DNA from: Ancistrus triradiatus
Taxonomy: Eukaryota > Chordata > Actinopteri > Siluriformes > Loricariidae
Assembly: GCA_025084515.1 (NCBI GenBank)
Contig: JAJAGP010001657.1
Span: 106,949 to 170,948, forward strand
Direction: 5' to 3'
Length of the DNA stretch: 64,000 nt
Shown here: positions 1 through 10,679 of the stretch, one piece after another
How the letters are laid out: every line of letters begins with the position of its first letter
How positions within the stretch are numbered: position 1 is the stretch's first letter
Notes under the pieces: model-generated
The model's input: only the letters and a program-made list of their open reading frames with translations
Told to the model about the DNA's origin: nothing
Databases searched by the model: none
Program-made: the position numbers and the translations under genes

Positions 1-345
1 TTGTGGAGGGACTTGAAAGTCCGTGTTGCCCAGCGGCAGCCCCACACAAACCTGTGTGTACAAACCTGGAGAAAAGTTGACCTCTGTCATTGCCAACAAA
101 GGTTTTGTTACAAAGTATTGAGTTGAACTTTTGTTATTGACCAAATACTTATTTTCCACCATAATTTACAATTAAATTCTTTACAAATCCTACAATGTGA
201 TTTCCTGGATTTTTTTCCTTCTCATTTTGTCTCTCATAGCTGAAGTGTACCTATGAAGAAAATTACAGACCTCTCTCATCTTTCTAAGTAGGAGAACTTG
301 CACAATCAGTGGCTGACTAAATACTTTTTGCCCCACAGTACAGTA
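1..345 (+). mobile_element. Tc1-like transposon, 3' end remnant (family A)
   Basis: Positions 1-50 repeat the end of a Tc1 transposase (LWRDLKVRVAQRQP), followed by the 3' flank and a terminal repeat (232-342, ending TGGCTGACTAAATACTTTTT). The same sequence, in the same order, occurs at 50340-50620, and its inverted left end at 48860-48955. The left part is outside the window. Part of the downstream intron of col11a1. Confidence 0.8.
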
Positions 346-622
346 TGTACAACAGGTGATGAATTTAAGACTACAGGGGATGCCTGGTTTCCCCTTCAAT
401 TTCGTTAAAATGCACCAAGGAAATATTTACCAAAGTGTCTGTTATTCATTATCTTGGTAGAATGTTAGTGAAACAAATACTCAAAAATTCATTAAACCCA
501 GACTTTTTAAGTATCAACATATGAAAAGCTAATACAGTCACAACAATGATTAACAGCATCGGCTATTGCTATTAAAATTATCCAAAATGTTATTAATCCA
601 TGCAAAAACTGTTATGACTTAC
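346..622. other. col11a1 intron after exon 9, unremarkable
   Basis: AT-rich intronic sequence between the exon 9 donor and the Tc1 remnant. I recognise nothing else in it. Confidence 0.6.
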
Positions 623-685
623 AGGCTCGATGACAGCTGGTTCCCCCTTTTCTCCTTTTTGTCCCAGATATGCACCTCCACCAAC
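623..685 (-). CDS. col11a1: col11a1 exon 9 equivalent, entry to the minor helix
   Basis: 63 bp, phase 0 on both sides (21 codons). Acceptor TGTCCACAG| and donor GAGCCT|GTAAGT. The peptide is VGGGAYLGQKGEKGEPAVIE plus Pro, matching the family segment 'GAYGEKGQKGEPAVVEP' that leads into the first short collagenous stretch. It is the last exon visible. Downstream exons, carrying the helix interruption and the main Gly-X-Y helix, must lie beyond position 1. Confidence 0.92.
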
Positions 686-1432
686 CTGTGGACACATACT
701 TGGTAAAAAACAACACTCAAGCAAAGCTGTACATAAAGGGAAATGGTGCTACAATGTTGTATGCATATACTAGAAGATGCCACTAGTACTTAATTCAGAT
801 ATAACATGGTGATAAATTATTTAAACACCGACATATAGTAAGATTAGAACTTTTAGATTAGTATTCAGATTACATTATTAGTAATGGATGAAAATCATGT
901 TACAATCTAAGTACTGATTACAGATTGCGTTATGTCTATAGTGTATATGAAGTATTGCTACTGTAATAAAACAGGATAATAAAACACTAGTGGCATCTTC
1001 TCATGCACAAACTTGTGTTGTGGACAGAGTTGCCTTTAGGGACAGCTGGATAAAGGTCAAAGGTCAATCAGAGAGGGCAGGTAAAAGCAGGATACAAGAG
1101 CTGTCTATTGTGCAACGGAAAGGAAGCATGCTTGAAGTTTGTTAAACTATACAGTTGAAATGGCAAATAACAGTGTGTTCCTTGACTACATACTACAGTG
1201 AATACTGACTAGTATTGTGCTGCAGGATGCACTACCATCTGGGAACATGTGTGAGAGAGATTTTATTGTATGCATTACAATATAGAGAACGTTTCTGTAA
1301 TGCAAGGTTTAACACTTTGGGTAGATGTAGGCATTACTCATGGTCTACACTAGGCTACAATAATGCCCACTCGAACTCAAATGCCCCTTAAATATAGTAA
1401 TGCAGAGACTGTGTGTAAGTGGGTAAGGGAGT

Positions 1433-1645
1433 GTGGTTTATCCATCCTTGTGAGGACCTTGTGTCCCCACAAGGATAGACAAATCTCAAATCGTTGACTT
1501 GTCCCAGTCCAAAACAGAGGAAACCAGAGTACCTGGAGAAAACCCACACAGACATGGTGAGATGCAAACTACCCACAGGAAGCGGCCGGGCTGGGAATTG
1601 ACTCTGGGATCTCTGGAGCTATGAGGTGACAGCACTAAAAACTGC
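1433..1645 (-). repeat. interspersed repeat family B (minus orientation)
   Basis: Contains the pattern of AACCAGAGTACCTGGAGAAA, cACACAGACATGG and GCTGGGAATTGACTCTGGGA, shared in order with copies at 34585-34800 (same orientation) and 23630-23845, 30236-30560, 45130-45265, 59755-59950 (opposite orientation). The full-length copy at 30236 begins with a tRNA-like GGCACAGTGGTTAG box, so a SINE-like origin is likely. Confidence 0.65.
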
Positions 1646-1986
1646 ATATCCATGTGGCCTCCAAATATAAAAAATATTAATATAAAGACATTCTTATATA
1701 ACGTGTTTATACAACTGTGAAATTGACAAAATTAGTAGTGAATATGTGAGTGCATATTGGCATTTTAGCTGAGGGTGTTGGGGGTAAATTATGTATGTGA
1801 GGTTTTTTCCTGGAAAGCAGGAAAGCAGGACATGTTAGAACACATAGTTGGCTCTCTCTTATGGGATTACTACCATGCCTTCAGGCTAATGGGGCAGATA
1901 GAGCCGAGACAGGCCAATGAAGAACATTCGGAGCTGAATGTGACATGACTTTACAGAGCAGAGCAGGAAAAATTGCCTGAGTGTGC

Positions 1987-2022
1987 TTTTGTGTGTGTGT
2001 GTGTATGTGTGTGTGTGTGTGC
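1987..2022. repeat. TG microsatellite
   Basis: Nearly pure (TG)n with one TA interruption. Confidence 0.9.
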
Positions 2023-2775
2023 GTCAAAACATGAGGGTGTCTGTGCTGTTATTAGTAGTAGTACAGTAGCCACATTAAGCCATACTGTTGGTAATCGTTG
2101 TAGTCTGTTGTGAAATCTTACCTTTTTAGAGTGTTCATTCGGCCAAAAATGTAATGTACACAATGTCTCTTCTAATGCAAATGTATATCATCCAAGACTT
2201 TTTTTTATATCCCTAACACAAACATTAATATCATTTTGTACTAACCTCAAAGTTCTATCAGGAACACATCAGACATCGGGCTGGTGATTTGGTTCAAAGT
2301 TAGAAGGAAAATGGGTAATACTATTGTTCCAATTTTACTTCTGTAAGTCATTGTAACAAACATCAATTTTCTTACTATTTTATGAATCTGCTCATATATC
2401 AAGGACCAGTGATGTCTCTTATAGCAACTGTGTGATGATTTAGTTTGCATGAGTTCAACCTTGTTAGCTACATTAAACTTGTAGCTATGATGCAGAACTA
2501 AATACATTTGCCAAACAACAAAGATCTTGGCTGACAGTATACATTTGAGGCGAAAACTGTGTACATTTTTATTTTTGACAATTGTTAAAACCCTTTGGCA
2601 ACACATTTTGATAAAATGTGTTTGTAGGTAAATCACCAGAGGTTACAGTTCCTTTAATTCATTTAGACTCAAACATGACAATGATGGGTTTCTCATGCCA
2701 AGCCTCATCTCAGAATCTCCACAAGACAGAGCACCATGCGACAAAACATACACTCTGACAATCCGTGATACTTAC

Positions 2776-3087
2776 GTCCGTGTGGGCCTGTGTTTCCTCT
2801 GGACCGGTTTCAGCAGGCACGGCATGTCCAAATTCATCATCATACTTTGATTCGGGAATTGGGACTGTTTTGCCGAACTCATCGTATGCACCAAACTCAT
2901 ACTCATGAGTTCTGTCAAGCTCATTGACGTCGTACTCTTTAAGGTCATACTCCTTAAAGTCGTATGTGTCAGCTCCTGCTATGACACTTGGCTCCGTGGC
3001 CTTGTTATACTCAGTGGCGATTGTGGGGTCCACCACAACCTGGGGAGGCTCTGTGATCGATTCACCCACAATCTCCTCCTCCATTGG
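2776..3087 (-). CDS. col11a1: col11a1 variable-region exon 8 equivalent
   Basis: 312 bp, phase 0 on both sides (104 codons). Acceptor CGCCATAAG| at 3088-3089 and donor ACGGAC|GTAAGT. The peptide is highly acidic and Tyr-rich: it starts PMEEEIVGESITEPPQ, has a short internal periodicity (YDFKEYDLKEYDVNEL, then HEYEFGAYDEFG), and ends EFGHAVPAETGPEETQAHTD. The ending matches the family motif 'EEFGPGVPAETD'. Mammalian exon 8 can also be alternatively spliced. Upstream in the transcript lies a very long C/T-rich, nearly AG-free tract (see findings). A Met at codon 2 is not a start; the frame enters from the acceptor. Confidence 0.9.
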
Positions 3088-3109
3088 CTTATGGCGAAGC
3101 AGTGCAGCA

Positions 3110-4265
3110 AAAGGAAAAGGCAGGGAGGGAGGGAGGGAGTGAAGGTGAGGGTAGAAGAGGATACAGGGCAGCAGGTGAATTTACAAAGGGAAAAGGATGT
3201 ACATGGAGGGAGGAGGGTCCAGAGAAAATAAATACATGAATAAATGGGAGGCAAAAGAAGACAAAGACATGGTAAATAAGGGTAAAGGAGATAAAGTCAA
3301 AGGACGAGAGAATAGATATGATGGGAGGTAAAGAAGTAGAGGTAAAAGAGAGGATAGAAAGAGGAGTTAATGAGTGGGAGAAGCATGAGGGAGGTAAAAG
3401 GAAGTAAACATAGGAAAGGGAGTTGATAAAGAGGTGCAAAAGAGAGAGAAGTAAAGAAGATTGAGGTTAGGGATGGGAAGGGAGGAAACGGAGGTTAAGG
3501 GATGGGAAGGGAGGAAACAGAGGTTAAGGGATGGGAAGGGAGGAAACAGAGGTTAAGGGATGGGAAGGGAGGAAACAAAGGTTAAGTGATGGGAAGGGAG
3601 GAAACAGAGGTTAAGGGATGGGAAGGGAGGAAACAGAGGTTAAGGGAGGGGGATATACATGTTTAGGTTACAGGGATGGGAAGGGAGTTTTTTCCTGAAT
3701 ACAGAGGTTAAGGGATGGGAAGGGAGAAAACAGAGGTTAAGGGATGGGAAGGGAGGAAACGGAGGTTAAGGGATGGGAAAGGAGGAAACCAGGGAGGTTT
3801 AGGGATTTGGAAGGGAAGGCGGAGGAAACAGAGGTTAAGGGATGGGAAGGGAGGAAAAACAGAGGTTAAGGGATGGGAAGGGAGGGAAACAGAGGTTAAA
3901 GGGATGGGAAGGGGAGGAAACAGAGGTTAAGGGGTGGGAAGGGAGGAAACATAGGTTTAGGGATATAAAGGGGGAGGAAACAGAGAGGTTTAAGGGATGG
4001 GAAGGGAAGAAACAGAGGTTAAGGGATGATAAGGGAGGAAACAATTTAAGGAATGGAAAAAGCAGAAAAATAGGTAAATGGATGGGAAGGAAGGAAACAA
4101 AGGTTTAGGGATGGGAAGGGAAGAAATAGGAAGTAAAGGAATGAGAAGGGAGGAAATTGGAGGTTACAGGAAATGAAGGGGGATTGAGGAGATTAAGGGA
4201 TGGGAATGGAGGAAAAGAGGAGGCACAAAGTGAGAAGATGAGAAAATAGCAGTTAGTTAAGCAGT
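3110..4265. repeat. G/A-rich block with 30-bp minisatellite, intron 7
   Basis: From about 3110 to 3455 the plus strand is G/A-rich without a strict period. From about 3455 to 4215 it is a tandem array of a roughly 30-bp unit (GATGGGAAGGGAGGAAACAG followed by AGGTTAAGG), about 20-25 copies with small indels. In the transcribed (minus) strand each unit is C/T-rich, contains CTTAAC and lacks AG. The array is in the intron immediately upstream of exon 8. Confidence 0.93.
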
Positions 4266-4269
4266 TAAA

Positions 4270-5989
4270 ACTACTTTACTGATGTTCTACTAGAAAGCAT
4301 TGTCAAATACTTGGCATGAATGAACATTCAGTATTTACAGCATTTGGATAGCAACAAGGTAAAACTTTTGTTGTCCCATTCATAAAACAAATTTTTCTTA
4401 TTATTATTCTCTTATTGTATATGAATGCATATAAAACATAATAAAATAATAACATGTATAATACAAAAAACATTTTTTATGTTCACTTATGGATTTTCAA
4501 TCCTTTACTCTGGGACAAATAAAGCGTTACCTCAGTTATTCAAAAAGCTTTCATAAAAATAACACAGCTGTACTTTGAAATATTTCTGTCTTTTTCCACA
4601 AAAGCCATAATGATAACGTAGGATAATTTAATTGTTGTGAAATAGACAGAAATAAAGTCTGAAATGACATGTCAGACATGTAATAGTGCAGTCCGTTTGC
4701 AAAGTACAGTCTGGGGAAGGTTTGACTCATCTGCTACAGGACTGATCATTTGAAATCAAATGTATTTAACTGTATTTAACTGAACCAATTAAAACTCAGA
4801 CCACTGTATTTCGCATTTGGTATGACGCCATGGCTCTATCAGGGGTGTTGCCGATGGGGTCTATTTGATGTGATTCTAATAAAAAGGCTCTATCAAGATA
4901 AACTGATTGATAACTCATGATTTCTCACAGATAAGACACAACGTGGATCCAAAAAGCTAGCACAGCTAGGCAACGGTAAAGGGTGCATTGTTGATCATAG
5001 CTCTGCTTTATTTGGTACTGCCAGAACTATTATACATTAGACACCTGCTTTGACAGGGCTCCACATTTAGCATGTGAGTGCTTATCTGAAAACCGTGTCT
5101 GGTTTGACATTATCTCCGCTAGACTAGACTCTCTAGACTCTGTCGAGTTTCTGTGGATAAGGCCGCACATCAGTTCATCGAATGTGTTCTTAAATGTATC
5201 TAGTTAGTTAATAAGGATTCTGATCAGAAGAACTGGCAGTTGTCTGGCTTTGTTTGAACTGGTTCTTCTGAAATTATGCTCCAATGTCGAAACCATGTCA
5301 TTAGCTCTGATGATGTGGTCTGCCCTGACATCATAGACGCTGTTCTAAATGACTGAAATTACCCATATTTTTAAATACTTACATATCATTACACATCATG
5401 CATTCTGGCAAAAGTATCACCCAGGAACACGTTATATTTCTTAAAAATACTAAAATATGGTAGCTGCTCACTACAGTTCACTGTTTTACTGTTAAATAAG
5501 CCAGTTAGCATATAGGGCTCTCATTGGAGTTCAACAAGCACCCTTTTGTAAGGATGAAATTAGAAGGATTCACTTGGCAGTGGGCTGTATGCTATGGATA
5601 CAATAAGAACATTTTTTCTTGTTTAAGAGTTAACCTCAATAGTCCAGTCAATTTAGTTGAGTAGTAATGTTCTTAAATTCATAGTGTTTGATAATTCAGC
5701 CATGAATTTTGTGTATTCCAGTCATAACCAACATGAGATTGGGCAGCAGAGAGCAAAAACAATGCAGGGATAATCCAGTGAGATTGGAAATATGTTCAAT
5801 AAATTGACATTTTATTGAAGCAAACAGAGTGTGAATTGTCTACACAGGGTAAGACTCACAAATTGTTAAATACTCAGTTTGGTTCATTAGGATTGAGAAA
5901 CCACTCTGAATTATCCTCAGCTTTGCCATCTTTTTTAACCCAGGCCATTGTTACAGATATGAAGGAAAACAATAAAATGAAACAGTTAC
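4270..5989. other. col11a1 intron 7, remainder
   Basis: AT-rich intron. I see no gene, RNA or clear repeat family in it. Confidence 0.5.
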
Positions 5990-6094
5990 CTCATTGGGTC
6001 CAGGAACATCAACAGGAGATTGAGTCTGAGTAGCATCTACAGTTCCATAGTCAAGTTCACTGTCAGTATAGTACTCGCCATCTAAGTTGTTTAG
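5990..6094 (-). CDS. col11a1: col11a1 variable-region exon 7 equivalent
   Basis: 105 bp, phase 0 on both sides (35 codons). Acceptor CATGTCAG| and donor AATGAG|GTAACT. It encodes LNNLDGEYYTDSELDYGTVD followed by ATQTQSPVDVPGPNE. The acidic start with a Tyr-Gly-Thr step, a Thr/Gln-rich centre and a Pro-Asn-Glu end correspond to mammalian exon 7 (which ends in NEPNPVEE). The acceptor has a weak pyrimidine tract, which may fit regulated splicing. Intron to the basic exon is 222 bp. Confidence 0.85.
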
Positions 6095-6316
6095 CTGACA
6101 TGGTGTCGGAGGGAAAGGAAAGAAGAAGGGAGAATGAGAAAGGAAGGATTAACAGACATGCACACTATACGATTTCAGGACAGGAAAGGTTCTAGCGCTA
6201 TTTGTCTTTCTGCCCGGAATATGGGACAGGCATCGGAGATCTCACTGAATATTTAAGAGGAAGAATGGATGCGAGATCTCCATGCCACCCGAGGTGGACT
6301 AGGTTTGTCCTTTTAC

Positions 6317-6493
6317 CCTTCTACTGGGTTGTCTCACTGGCGCTGTTGCCTGGTAACCATATTTCGTCTTCTTAGGGGGTGTTATTTTGGGTGATTTCTT
6401 TTTTGAGGGCAGGTGTTTATATGTAGGTTTTGGTTTGGACTTAACGGACTTTCTTGTCCTCTTGGTGAACTTGGAGATGGCACGTTTCACTCG
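6317..6493 (-). CDS. col11a1: col11a1 basic variable-region exon (6B equivalent)
   Basis: 177 bp, phase 0 on both sides (59 codons). Acceptor TCCCTCCAG| and donor AGAAGG|GTAAAA. It contains RVKRAISKFTKRTRKSVKSK, PKPTYKHLPSKKKSPKITPP and KKTKYGYQATAPVRQPSRR: 22 of 59 residues are Lys or Arg and none are acidic. This is the signature of the Lys-rich exon 6B that mammalian COL11A1 uses alternatively with the acidic 6A during cartilage development; the basic cluster is proposed to bind sulphated glycosaminoglycans. It is open in frame with good splice signals, so I take it as a real exon rather than chance. Usage in this species cannot be read from DNA. Confidence 0.88.
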
Positions 6494-6767
6494 CTGGAGG
6501 GACAGTGATGATACCACAGGGACAAAAACACAACACATCAAACCATCAGGATCAGCAGGTAAGACAAGACACAAAGTCAAAGGGCAGAAACATGTTTGGA
6601 AACAAAGACGACTTTTCCCTTGGATGGACATGGAATGGGCATCAGCTGAATGATGCAATAAAGTGGACAAAACAACACAGATGTATTTGAAATAAAGATT
6701 GAGTCACATGACAACCACACACAACATGACAATTGCAGACATGCATCTTGGGTTTTCTTTTTTTTAC

Positions 6768-6845
6768 CTGAGTCTCAGAATATTCTGTGGGATTCGGCCC
6801 TTCATAATAATCATATGACTCTCCATAATCTACTGCAGTTGCATA
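6768..6845 (-). CDS. col11a1: col11a1 acidic variable-region exon (6A equivalent)
   Basis: 78 bp, phase 0 on both sides (26 codons). Acceptor CTTCCTGTCCAG| and donor CTCAG|GTAAAA. It encodes a Tyr/Asp/Glu-rich peptide (YATAVDYGESYDYYEGPNP, then TEYSETQ) with six acidic residues, six tyrosines and no Lys or Arg. Position and composition match mammalian exon 6A, one of the alternatively spliced variable-region exons; as I recall that exon is longer (about 39 codons), so this one looks shortened. The tyrosines could be sulphated, but that is inference. Intron to the basic exon is only 274 bp. Confidence 0.87.
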
Positions 6846-7365
6846 CTGGACAGGAAGAGGAAATGAGGTAAACAAAGGTTAGTAATTAATATAAATACAA
6901 CATAACATATCTGATGTAGCAAGCCCACGTCGCTTGTTACATACTGTTGTCAAAGATTTACACTTCACTTTAAATTGGTTTTTAAAAGCATCATTTCATC
7001 GTATGACTTGAATGCATCTTCTGGGCTCCAGCAGTATCCCATTTGTTAATTCTTGGCTCAGTAAAGATGCAACATATCAAATTGTTTACTACCACAAAAT
7101 GAGACAATGCTTTTTATCATATTATGCTGAAAAAACAAATAAACAAACAAGCAAACAATAAAAGATACAGTTAAAGACTTGCCACCTGATTCTCAGAGTG
7201 AGAGATCTGCAGCTGAACTGAAGGTATTTTAATTAAAAGCACAGATGGCTGTTTAACAATCTATAAAGCAAAGCCTGGGAGACTTAAAGCAAAAATGAGA
7301 AACAGCTGATGTGTGATCTCACTTCTTAAAGAAAGGAGATTAAAAGCAGTTATCTGCAAACATAA

Positions 7366-8139
7366 ACTCATCGGTCATTTCATTAGGTACACCTCCTTGT
7401 TTCTACACTCATGTGTGTTATATCCGTTCTGCTTAACATATAGAAGCAATTTGTAGTTCTGCAGTTATAGACTGTAGTCCAGCTGTTTCTCTACATACTT
7501 TGTTAGCCTCCTTAATCCACTCTCTGATGGTCAGGACCTCCGCAGTTAAGATACAATTTGGGTGGTGGATCATTCTCAGCACTGCAGTGTCACTGAGGTG
7601 GTGGTAGTCAGTGTGTGTTTTTCCCGTGCAAATCAATCAGATACAACAGTGTTCACTCCCTGTGGGTTGTATTAAACACATCTACCATGGTGCTCCACCT
7701 TTTAGATGTAGTGTCAGAGACAGTAGCTCATGTGTTGCTATAAAGTTTGTGTTCATAAGCGCTCACAAGATGCTGCCTACATGATGCTGTTGGCTGGATA
7801 TTTTTGGTTGGTAAATATTTTCAGTCCAGCACTGACAGTGAAGTGCTTAAAACCTCCAGCAGCACTGCTGGGTCTGATCCACACATACCAGCACAACACA
7901 CACTAACACACCACCACCATATCAGTGTCACTGCAGTGCTAAGAATGATCCACCAACTAAATAGGACCTGATTTGTGGGGGTCCTGACCATTAGAGAACA
8001 AAGTAAATATGTAGAGAAACAGATGGACTACAGTCTGTAATTTTATAATTACAAAGTGCTTCTATATCATAAGTGAAACTAATAAAATGAACAATGAGTG
8101 TAGAAACAAGAAGGTACTTAATAAAGTGATCAGTGAGTG
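7366..8139. mobile_element. 774-bp fold-back DNA transposon (non-autonomous)
   Basis: Begins ACTCATCGGTCATTTCATTA and ends with the approximate inverted copy (rc: ACTCACTGATCACTTTATTA). The inverted similarity continues inward for hundreds of bases: GGTGGATCATTCTCAGCACT near 7560 pairs with AAGAATGATCCACCAAC near 7950, and TGGTCAGGACC near 7530 with GTCCTGACCA near 7980. There is no transposase-coding capacity. Lies in intron 5. Confidence 0.85.
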
Positions 8140-8574
8140 TGGAGCTTTGGTCTGTAGCTAAAGCCATGTGTGTTGTTTGAAGTACAGTGGGCTTGTGTAA
8201 CGATTACATAACCTATGCTCAGTTATTTTGTGACATTATGACATGCAATACAAATTAAATTTGTATTTTAATACTCTATTTTACTTTGAATTGAATAAAC
8301 AATTCAGCAATTGCATCAAGCATTTCAGGTTATATGAATGAGTACAGGAGTTAAATAAGATCATTCATTCATTGTGATACAAGGAATGACAGGTTTAAAA
8401 TATCACTTCACAGATTGCTAGACATAGCCTTGTATTGGATTACCAGCATTCTGATGCTTACTATATCAAATGTTAATATGCCTTAGTCCACTATGCATTT
8501 CTGTCCAGAATAGTACCACTTATTAGTTCTAACCCATGTTCAGCATTTTTCGTGTCAGACAATCTAGGTTAGAC

Positions 8575-9115
8575 AATCTTAGCCATGTCCAACCAACTCC
8601 AGCAAGACCTACTGGAGATTAGCCAAGACCAAGACCAAGCAAGACCACTAGCCTAGATTACTTAATCCAGGAAGATCTATCTAAGAAAATTACGTCTTGC
8701 TTAGTCTAGCCTTCCAGACTTAAGCAAGCCATAAAAACCTAGCCAAGCTCAAACAAAACCAGCAAGACCAACAAGACCTAGTCATAAATGTCCCGGCTCA
8801 ACCAAATCCCGCAAGGCTGGCCAAGATTAGCCCATCAAAGACTACTGCACTCTACCCAGAACAATCTAGGCCTAGTCATACTATGGCAAATCAAGCCAGA
8901 CTCAACAGGGCCCAGACAAAACCCTTCAATGCCAAATCAGGATCAGCCAGTCCTTACAAATCCAGCAAGGTTTAGCTAGGTTTAAGCAAGACCATACCGA
9001 TGACTCAGCCAAAATTAGCCAGGCCTTAATCAAGCAAAGACCTATTGGGACTAACCAGGACTAGTCTGTTCAAGCAAGGCATAGCCAGGCACTGCCAAGC
9101 CTTGCCAAAACCCAC
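8575..9115. repeat. degenerate tandem repeat rich in CAAGACC/AGCCAAG
   Basis: Short words such as AGCCAAGACC, AGCAAGACC, CCTAGCC and CCAGCAAGG recur throughout at irregular spacing of roughly 10-25 bp. The plus strand is C/A-rich. It looks like an old, diverged minisatellite in intron 5. No coding role is supported. Confidence 0.6.
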
Positions 9116-9952
9116 CAGGTCCTTTAAGGTCTAATCTGATTTATGTACTGTATATAAAGTTTCCTCCTGCTCGTCAGAGATTCCATCCACAGGCACAGGG
9201 CAACACCAGGCGAAATGTTAATATCTAACAACAGTTGATTCCATTGCTGTTTCTTATTTATGTATCTTTAAAACAATTTACAACCCTTTTAAGTGAGCTA
9301 TAAGTACTCTATATATTTGTCTTATGCAAGTAGGGTGCATGCTAACTTCTCTCTACAGAAAGCTGTACAGCAGGGAATCTGCAGAATGCATGACTAGATT
9401 GAACCCCTAAGAAACCCCTGAAAAAGAAATGTATCAATTCAGTCAACACTAAAATGAAACGGATCTAAAATAAATTGATCAACCAGGGAATGCTAAATTG
9501 AAGTAAAGTTTTTCAAATCACCAAAGACCGAACTCGAGTTTACTACCCTAATATACCTCCCCACATACCTACAATACTTAAAGATTTTCTAATCGGTCAG
9601 CATGTCTCTTTCTTTTATCGCTAATGTAACAATTAAATGAAAAAATGACCCAGCTACTTTTTATATAACTCAGAATATATCAATGATGGCTCAGTTTAAC
9701 CACGCTTTTTATATTCATAAAAAAAAACTGCATGCTTGCACATAGCACAACTTGTCACATTAACAATATCGCTATGAATTCAATTCAAATGACGATTAAA
9801 AATTGAATCATCACAGTTATTCAATCAACATATTGTTTCTTATCCATGTAGCTTTCAAAAAATCTCACAACACTAAACAAACTTACAGTGGTTTATTTTC
9901 AAACTTTCATTAGTCTATGCTTCTAAAGGTTGGCAGCCATGTTATCACTGAC
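9116..9952. other. col11a1 intron 5, remainder
   Basis: AT-rich; nothing recognised. Confidence 0.5.
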
Positions 9953-10078
9953 CTCCTCCTCTGGTTCCTGAGCTTGTAGTCTGTCTTTATGTGGGGTGTC
10001 ACAGTCAGGGCTGTAGTGTTCACAGTAGTCATACGCCGCTTTAGGGTCAGCAACAATCAGCAGCTGCTGGATATCACC
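9953..10078 (-). CDS. col11a1: col11a1 exon 5: end of TSPN domain and processing region
   Basis: 126 bp, phase 0 to phase 0 (42 codons). Acceptor TCCTCTAG| and donor GAGGAG|GTCAGT. It encodes GDIQQLLIVADPKAAYDYC followed by EHYSPDCD, giving the last two TSPN cysteines (YDYCEHYSPDC), then a linker rich in Gln and Glu (LQAQEPEEE). In mammalian alpha-1(XI) the corresponding linker is where the N-terminal PARP domain is released by BMP1/ADAMTS-type proteases. That the same happens at the LQAQ segment here is inference from position. From this exon onward all boundaries are phase 0. Confidence 0.93.
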
Positions 10079-10418
10079 CTAGAGGAGAAAGACAAACAGC
10101 CAGATAGACAGACAGATATTTAATTAAACACATTTAAGAATACATGATGTGAATACTATAATATGAAGGAAGCCTATAAAGATACTGCATGGAACAGATA
10201 ACAGTGCTCAGCACCATAAATGAGCATATATGCTAGGCACTATTTCATTACTGTCAGACAAACACAGAAAATGAGACTTGCAGCCCGCTCTAGATGCACT
10301 GAGGAAATTACTGCTCTCTACAGTACAGTTTATAGAGACAGAAATTAAACATGTCCTATCAGGCAAGAGGCACACCTGGAACTGCCCTGGGTCTCTGATG
10401 ATAACAGGTTATGGTAAC

Positions 10419-10419
<1 letters not shown>

Positions 10420-10463
<44 letters not shown>
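10420..10463. repeat. CA microsatellite
   Basis: (CA)n of about 44 bp just inside intron 4. Confidence 0.95.
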
Positions 10464-10470
<7 letters not shown>

Positions 10471-10679
10471 GCAGCTGATGCACTTGAAACAACAGAAGTA
10501 TAAATGGCATCACCACTCAAAGTAAAGCTTAAATTCACATGTGGAATTCATGAACGAGAAATTTACTAATTACTAATATTACATAACACGGACATTTTCA
10601 TATATTCTGTAAAGAGGTATGTCCAAAATGATGTCTGTAGCAAAGCTGAAGAACACAATAAACTACAATTTACTCGTCT

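Larger units (their letters stand above)
686..2775. other. col11a1 intron 8
   Basis: AT-rich intron holding one copy of interspersed repeat family B (1433-1645) and a TG microsatellite (1987-2022). No other gene signal seen. Confidence 0.6.

Noticed and set aside
2905..3231. Plus-strand frame of 108 codons across exon 8
   Set aside because: Antisense shadow of the col11a1 exon; no splice or start support.
3715..4108. Plus-strand frames through the 30-bp array (GWEGRK/GKGGKQR-type repeats)
   Set aside because: The unit is a multiple of three and free of stops in some frames; the frames change with small indels and lie in an intron of col11a1 on the other strand.
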